Below, one piece after another: positions 57,999 through 64,000 of a stretch of DNA of 64,000 bases; position 1 is the stretch's first letter; every line of letters starts with the position of its first letter. A program made the translations under genes and the position numbers. The notes beneath the pieces were generated by a model. The model ran no database searches and was not told the origin of the DNA. It saw only the letters and a program-made list of their open reading frames with translations. Source of the DNA: Eonycteris spelaea (taxonomy: Eukaryota > Chordata > Mammalia > Chiroptera > Pteropodidae); contig PUFA01000034.1 in assembly GCA_003508835.1 (NCBI GenBank), positions 9,140,501 to 9,204,500 on the forward strand, read 5' to 3'.

Positions 57999-58639
57999 GT
58001 GATGTCTCTGAAGAGCCTGCAAAGGGTTCTTTAAATTATTTCCAAAATAATATTTTTCTTTTATTTTAAAATTTTGAAAACAATGTATGTCTAAGTGTAC
58101 TATCAAAGTATCTCACTTAAAAAAAACTGTTTGAAGCGTTTGCCAGCATGGGTCGCTACTGTGCATAAAAGGCTAAAGGATCATCACTGTAGCTGTCAGA
58201 TTACAGCGTCCAAAATATCTCCTCCCGCTGACAACCCCACAATACGGACTTCTACTAGAGCCCCGATCTTGATTTCCAAGTAATGTTTTCTCCTAAAGGA
58301 ATCAGCACTTCTTGGGAAAATGAGCAATTTCAGGTCTGGAGCATGGCAAGTTCGTGGTGAGGCTAAGACACCTGTTTGTCAGAAAGCAAGAAAGTGCCCC
58401 AAACCTAATGAGGATGTTTCAAAAGGGCTCAGAAGCAAGAATGAAGTTGCTCCTGTTGGCTAAATTGGGACATTTTGAGTCTCAGAAGAAAGAATGACTA
58501 TAAAATGATTTTAACACAATACAGAAATTAAATAATTAATTAAAATCCCAGCCCACAAGGACACTCAAAATTAAACGAAAAGAAGGAAAAAATAAAAGAA
58601 ATTTATTTGTCTCTATTGGAGATGACTATTAATAACAAC
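57999..58639. other. intergenic unique DNA
   Basis: Nothing recognised. Confidence 0.45.
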
Positions 58640-59720
58640 TCTTTATTCTGAAAAGAGAGAAAGAGTTAGACAGTAACTCTGCTCTTACAGAAAGAACAGA
58701 GTCTCATCTCCAGGTGACGGAGGAAAGCTCCACTTTACAGAGGGAAGGTACTGAACACAGAAAAACAATGGAAGATGTTTTTTTTTAATTACCAAACTCC
58801 AATGAAAATAACTAACTAATGCAGCAATCATTCATGAATATGAGATCCATGGGGTAGAAAGTTAATGGGACGTGTGCTGTCGTTAAGGATGGAGCATCAG
58901 GGATAAGATATACCCTAAAACACCAGACGAAATGTATAAAAAATGACCCTCAAGACATCAGACATCAGCCAGTGAAGACAGTGATTCCCCTGAGAGATGG
59001 AAAACAAATGAGGCGAGTCCTCTGAATGCCCCCGTTTATTGCTTTCAGTTCGTTTCCAGGGTACAGTGTGGGGCAAGGGAAACTAGGCAAAGCCTAGTGA
59101 TCTCCTTGAGTTGAGTTGATGGAGCTGGGATCCCAGGAAAGCCAAGGTGCCTACTAGAGTTTGCAGGGGAGCAAAGAAGTGAGCTGTGCAAAGAAAACTC
59201 TGGAGATCTAAAGGGAATGTCCCTCAGGCATTCCACCGAGTGCTGTTCAGCACATGCATGTGAAGAAACCACCAGAGACCAGAGGAAGAACCACCTGAAG
59301 AGATTAGAGGGAACAGCACCTGCAGGCCACAGAAGGTCAGAAACAGAGCCTGTGCCCACCACCCAGAGCAGAAAACCTCGTAATTTCCAGAGCTTCAGCT
59401 ACAGTACTTAGAAGGATATTGCTTAGGTAGTAAGGGAAATTAAGCCTAGAATAAATACAGCTTTGGTCCCACCAAACAAAGCTTAATGTAAGATCCAAAA
59501 AGATCAAACTGTTTCTAGGCAACTTAGTCATGTTCGAGAATAACACTGAAGATATGCATTTACAGGAATAAAAATAAAGTCGCACATGGTATAATTTACA
59601 ATATCTGGCATCCCATCAAAAATGCACGCAATAAAGAAAAATGCAGCCCATGAGGAGAAAAAGCAACCAACTGAAAGGAACTCATATATGACACAGGTGG
59701 GAAGTATTTAATTATTAAAT
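58640..59720 (+). repeat. probable L1M 5' region
   Basis: Text such as 'gtagaaagttaatgggacgt', 'cttgagttgagttgatggag', 'gaaaccaccagagaccagag' and 'atctggcatcccatcaaaaa' reads like the untranslated and early part of an old L1M. I recognise it from general pattern, with moderate certainty. Confidence 0.4.
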
Positions 59721-59721
59721 A

Positions 59722-59968
59722 TGGAGTCGACTGTAGATTTTCTATAGCTTCTCTTTATTGAGGTGAGAAGGTTTCATTCTATTCCCAATTGCTGGTTTTT
59801 TATTTGTTAGAAACATCGATTTTTCAAATACTAAACCAACTTTGTATTTCTGGGATAAACCTCACTTGATGGTGACAAATTGTCTTTTTTATATACTATT
59901 GGATTCAATTTGCTAAACTTTTGTTTTAAATTTTTGCATATGTGTTCATAAAGGGTATTAGTCTATAG
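59722..59968 (-). repeat. L1 ORF2 fragment, reversed
   Basis: 'actaaaccaactttgtattt', 'ctgggataaacctcacttga', 'tatactattggattcaattt' and 'aaagggtattagtctatagt' are reversed L1 ORF2 sequence. It stops where a pyrimidine tract begins. Confidence 0.75.
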
Positions 59969-60100
59969 TTTTTTTTCTTTCCTTCCTTCCTTCCTTCCTT
60001 CCTTCCTTCCTTCCTTCCTTCCTTCCTTCCTTCCTTCCTTCCTCTCCTCCCTCCCTCCTTCCCTCCCTCCCTCCCTCTCTCTCTCTCTTTTCTTTCTTCC
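59969..60100 (+). repeat. (TTCC)n polypyrimidine tract
   Basis: 132 consecutive pyrimidines: T run, then about 19 TTCC units, then CCCT/CT units. Confidence 0.95.
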
Positions 60101-62804
60101 ATAAAATCTGTATTTGGTACTGACACCACTAAGGATCTCTTTATTATCCCCTTTTATACATGCAAAGACCATTGATAACGTTAGAGTGAAATTTGCAAAA
60201 TAAAACTTCCACCAGAAAGACAATCCCAATATCCTCTGTAGAGATGGAGCCCTGTAATGCTTGACAGAACATCTGTCCTTGTAGCTTTGGAGAAGAAATG
60301 TCTGTGCGCATGGCTTTCTCCCTAAGCAAACACTGATGGCAAAGGAAGCCACCAGCCTTCCTGCAGCAACTCTGGTAGTCGAGCCCATGAAAGACACAGG
60401 CTTCAGAATCAGACTCAGGACTGCAAATTGCCACTTCCAAGGTATGTGTGTGTGTGTGTTTGTTTTAAACAGGAAAGGGCGGTATAAAATAATGTCCTTC
60501 TCCTATACGCAGAAATTTGTGCCAGCTTTCTAGAAGGGAGGTCTTAAACATCTGAATGACCTTTAGTGGGGAAAAAAAAAAACAGATAAGAGGACAGGAA
60601 ATGTTGAGAGTAAAGGAACATTTACTTAGGACAATTGGACATGGATGGGTTTATTCATGGCTTGACTTATTGGTGGATACTTTTTTGATCAAATCAATGA
60701 GGTCATTCTTTCCACTCAAAGCCTCAAGCATTGTTTAGAAAGCTGCTGAGCCTCTTTCTACCCAAACTGCTGGTCTGGAAAAGGAGATGGGAGGAGGCAA
60801 TTGTATTAACTTTTCAACGCTGGAATAATGTTTCTTTAGGCAGAAGTAGAGAGTAAAATTTTGTTTTCAATTTTTCTGCAGGCAAACTCCGTAGACAACT
60901 GGAACCCTGCAAATTCTTTTGATGGCTATTTCTGCTCCAGTGATCTTGAAATTAAATGTGTGTCCATGATCCTTAACTTGCTGACATCAAGCATGCGGAC
61001 TCTGCCAAAAATGACCTCATGATGGAATGGATGCTACATAGATTAACCCAAGGGTCCTGGAGAAATCTAGTGTTCCTTGACTCAAGCCTGCTCTTGTCTC
61101 ACAAAGCATGAGATGTACCTCTGATCCCATTACTACGTTGGTGAACTATGATTATGAACAAGAGTTTTTCATCACTTGTCATCCAAATCATAAGATGGAA
61201 TCCGCTAAAAGTCAAAGATGACATTTGCATTTTATCAAATTGCACTTCACAATTTCTGCCCCTCATTTATGCTAAACAACAGCAGCTTTGATGTTAAATT
61301 CACTTTTGAGCCGATCAATGTGTATCTTTTATTTCTTTGTGTGGAAAATTCCGCAGGTTTGCATATATTTTGTAGCAATCACACATCGTTTTCAAGAAAT
61401 TTTTGCCTGAAAAAAAATGGGAGTGAAGCATAAGCGTAAAGATTGTTTCTACATTCTATGTAAATGTAAAAAATGAATTTCATTGGTTGAAAATGGTGTG
61501 AAAATTTGTGAATGCAGGCATGTTGCAGAAAAATTGCAAAACTGAGATCAGCGAGACATCAAGCGAGACATCAAGGAGGGTTGTAGAAACTCAGGTTTGT
61601 TACACTGGCAGTCCCGGAAGATCTAGTGCTCTGGAAATCTGGGCCTTGAGCTTTGGGGAAATTTTGTTTATCTATCCTCGCTGTTACAGTTGGCGTGGGC
61701 CAATTGGTTGATTTGTCCTCAGCCAGTTGCAGACTGAAGAAATTTCTATGGGTTATAGGCAGTTCGAACAGGTATTTAGTCAATACATCAGTTATCTATA
61801 CAAAGCATTCCTGAGGGGAGGGTGGATCTGCATGTTTATAGAAATAGGAAAAGAAGTTGTTTACAGCAAACAAGCCTGTTTTACAGAAGCAGAACACAGA
61901 GCTGATTACAAGGTTAGCCATTTGAATGGAAAATTCCTCTTCAGGCATGGGTACCATCTTGCATTGACAAATATTAACATTTCTTACAAAGCTACTGTGA
62001 TCAAATGGTGTTTCTATACATTAGCTTAAAATATTTTACATTTGAGTGTCCAGGCAGTGATATTGAAAGAATTTAAGGAAATATATTCATAGTCAACAAG
62101 CTAACATAATATTAATTCTTTATTTACTCCAGTATAGAACACTCTACACCATGATATCTTACAGTAGAGATGTTAGAGCAAAGAAAATATATATGGTGGT
62201 TTCATATATAACCAAATTGACATTTTAATTCATGGCAAAACATGATTCGTTGAATAAATGCTGTTGGCATAATTTACTCTCCACCTCAACTAAACTCCCC
62301 AACAATTAAGTTTCATACTCAATGTTTACAAATTATTTGGGGAAAGATGTCATAGATTGAAAAGCAAATGGTAGATTAGAGCTAACTAACCAGAACATAT
62401 GTGACAGGCCAAGTGTCTTTTCCCCTAATACACAAATTCTTTCTCTTAATTCATAAGAAAAAGTCAAACAAGCAAAAAAAAAAAAAACCAAAAAACAAAA
62501 AAAGGCCAAACATATGAACAGGGAATTCACAGGCCAGAAAACGCAATCATCAACAAACACCTGAAAATACGCACAACCCACTGGTAGTATGAAAACGCAA
62601 CTTGAGCGAGACCATTCTTCCACTTCAGGTTGTCATTGTTAGAGCGACAGAATTTAGTGTCGTTGACGATCGAGCTGCAACTGGCAATCTCATAGATAGC
62701 TGATGAGAATGTCAACTGCTACAATCTTTTATGAAATTAATCTGGAATATCTCCTGCAAATGAAAAAATCCATATGCTTATAAAATTCCACACAGAGGAA
62801 GGTA
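60101..62804. other. intergenic unique DNA
   Basis: No exon or confident repeat. A (TG)n run lies near 60442-60460 and an A-rich stretch at 62474-62504. Near 61549-61577 'gcgagacatca' is present twice in tandem. Confidence 0.4.
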
Positions 62805-63110
62805 GCCAATAGAAATAAAAACCAGTATGTAAGAATATGTTTAAGAATTTTATTATGGCATTATTTCCAATGTGAAAAAAAATCCACCTCTAAACAACCT
62901 GAATGTTCGTTGTAAGGAACAGTTGAATAAATTATGATACACTCACACCACGTACCATTAAAAAGGACGTTAGGTATACATTATTGCTCTAGAGATATCC
63001 ATGATATGGTACTAATTGAAAAAAAAGATATTGTAGACAAATGTATGTGGTATAAAACCATTTTAAAACAAAACTCTTCCTGTGTGTTTATGCATTATTA
63101 TTCTTTTAAC
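62805..63110 (+). repeat. L1M 3' region
   Basis: 'attatggcattatttccaat', 'gttgaataaattatgataca', 'tccatgatatggtactaatt' and 'gtatgtggtataaaaccatt' follow an old L1M. Confidence 0.55.
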
Positions 63111-63139
63111 ATAGGCACAGAGATAAAGCAGGGTTCATT

Positions 63140-63665
63140 ACAAACTTTTATCATGCACATTGAGGGAAGAACAAAGCAGGAGGCATCATGCTTCCTGATT
63201 TCAAGCTATCCTACTACAGAGCGACAGTCATTAAAAGAGTATGGTACCGGCATAAAAACAAATCAGCTAGTAGAGCAGAGTAGAATAGACTTGAAAGCCC
63301 AGAAATAAACTCAACCATATATGGTCAACTAATATTTGACAAGGGATCCTTGGAGAAAAGAGAGAAGACAGTTCCCTCAATAAATGGTGCAACAATTGGA
63401 AAGTCACATGTAAAAGAATGAAACTGGGCTCATATCCGACACTACTCACAAAAATTAACTCAAAATCCATCATACCCTTAAAGGTAATTCTTGAAACCAT
63501 GAAACTCCTGGAAGAAAACATAGGGATAAAGCTCCTTGACATGCGCTTTAGTAATGACTTTTTAGATATGACGCATAAAACACAAGTAACAAAATAAAAG
63601 ATAAACCAGTGGGATGATTACAAACTAAACAGCTTCTATGCAACAAAAGAAACCATCACCAAAGT
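63140..63665 (+). pseudogene. L1 ORF2 fragment (reverse transcriptase C-terminal side), broken
   Basis: 'gattacaaactaaacagctt' and 'tagtaatgactttttagata' are L1 ORF2 landmarks. The frame at about 63430-63597 gives residues such as KLLEENIGIKLLDM and NDFLDM typical of ORF2 after the RT domain. Stops and shifts break it, so no protein is made. Confidence 0.8.
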
Positions 63666-63689
63666 GATTGTATTGTACTCATTTACATG

Positions 63690-63778
63690 AGTACATGTAA
63701 ATCAAACCATTGTGCTATATGCCTTAAACTTATACAGTGATGTATGTCACTAATTTCTCAATTAAACTGGGAACATAT
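63690..63778 (+). repeat. L1 3' end
   Basis: 'aaatcaaaccattgtgctat', 'ccttaaacttatacagtgat' and 'tttctcaattaaactggg' are an L1 terminus. The part between it and the ORF2 fragment is deleted. Confidence 0.7.
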
Positions 63779-64000
63779 TCACAAAATATATATTATTTTA
63801 ACATTTCATGTGATAGGTATCTTACTGTAAAAAAAAATTATACAAGAAATTTCTATTTGCTTATAATTGATAAATATAGCATAAATAATTTTTAAAAATA
63901 AAACAGAACTAGAAAAACTCAGAATAGTTACTCTTAAGCATTTTTAAGTAAATTTCATTGCATCTTGAGTATAAACATTTAAGTTTCCTATGAATTAAAA
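63779..64000. other. intergenic AT-rich DNA
   Basis: Nothing recognised. Confidence 0.45.

Noticed and set aside
62934..63308. 124-residue open frame near the end
   Set aside because: It is composed of L1 3' and ORF2-derived sequence read partly out of frame.
1..64000. CRISPR array, operon or phage-type system
   Set aside because: No spaced direct repeats and no bacterial gene organisation. The sequence is clearly mammalian.

Overview
The window is nuclear DNA from a placental mammal. Most of it is non-coding, and it is full of old interspersed repeats: L2, MIR, several ages of L1, MLT1-type LTRs, and hAT-Charlie and Tigger DNA elements. Two copies of a SINE built on 5S ribosomal RNA point to a particular lineage. 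One is a plain 5S-derived copy (55985-56104). The other is a tRNA-Val/5S hybrid (38502-38712). Such elements (the MEG families, including a tRNA/5S hybrid) are known from Old World fruit bats (Pteropodidae), so a megabat is the best guess. I see no carnivore, ruminant, horse or primate SINEs, which fits that guess.

One protein-coding exon is well supported. Positions 33103-33321 on the minus strand encode 73 residues that match, in sequence and exact length, the first coding exon of SGPP2 (sphingosine-1-phosphate phosphatase 2). The exon lies in a CpG island at about 32.8-34.2 kb and ends at a splice donor. Transcription runs toward lower coordinates, so 1-33102 is the 5' part of SGPP2 intron 1. 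I found no exon 2, and it is probably outside the window. From 34.2 kb to the end is upstream intergenic DNA. In other mammals this side of SGPP2 faces CCDC140/PAX3, but no exon of those genes was recognised here.

Layout. 1-16.7 kb: intron with L2/MIR/L1/hAT relics. 16.8-17.9 kb: a second, unexplained CpG-rich island inside the intron. 18-25 kb: AT-rich intron with few repeats and one striking perfect hairpin. 25.6-28.8 kb: a dense L2/L1 block. 30.6 and 31.4 kb: a diverged direct duplication. 32.4-34.2 kb: G-rich tracts, SGPP2 exon 1 and promoter island. 34.2-64 kb: intergenic repeats, including the hybrid SINE, a Tigger nested in an LTR, a retroviral-type solo LTR nested in an L1, long pure purine and pyrimidine tracts, and L1 fragments at the end.

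Nearly all open reading frames are chance frames. Many of them begin at GTG rather than ATG. No CRISPR, operon or prokaryotic features exist. The points most worth checking are the tRNA/5S hybrid SINE, the orphan intronic CpG island, the tandem donor plus G-quadruplex arrangement just after SGPP2 exon 1, the 30.6/31.4-kb duplication, and a pair of hAT MITEs that share the same internal deletion.
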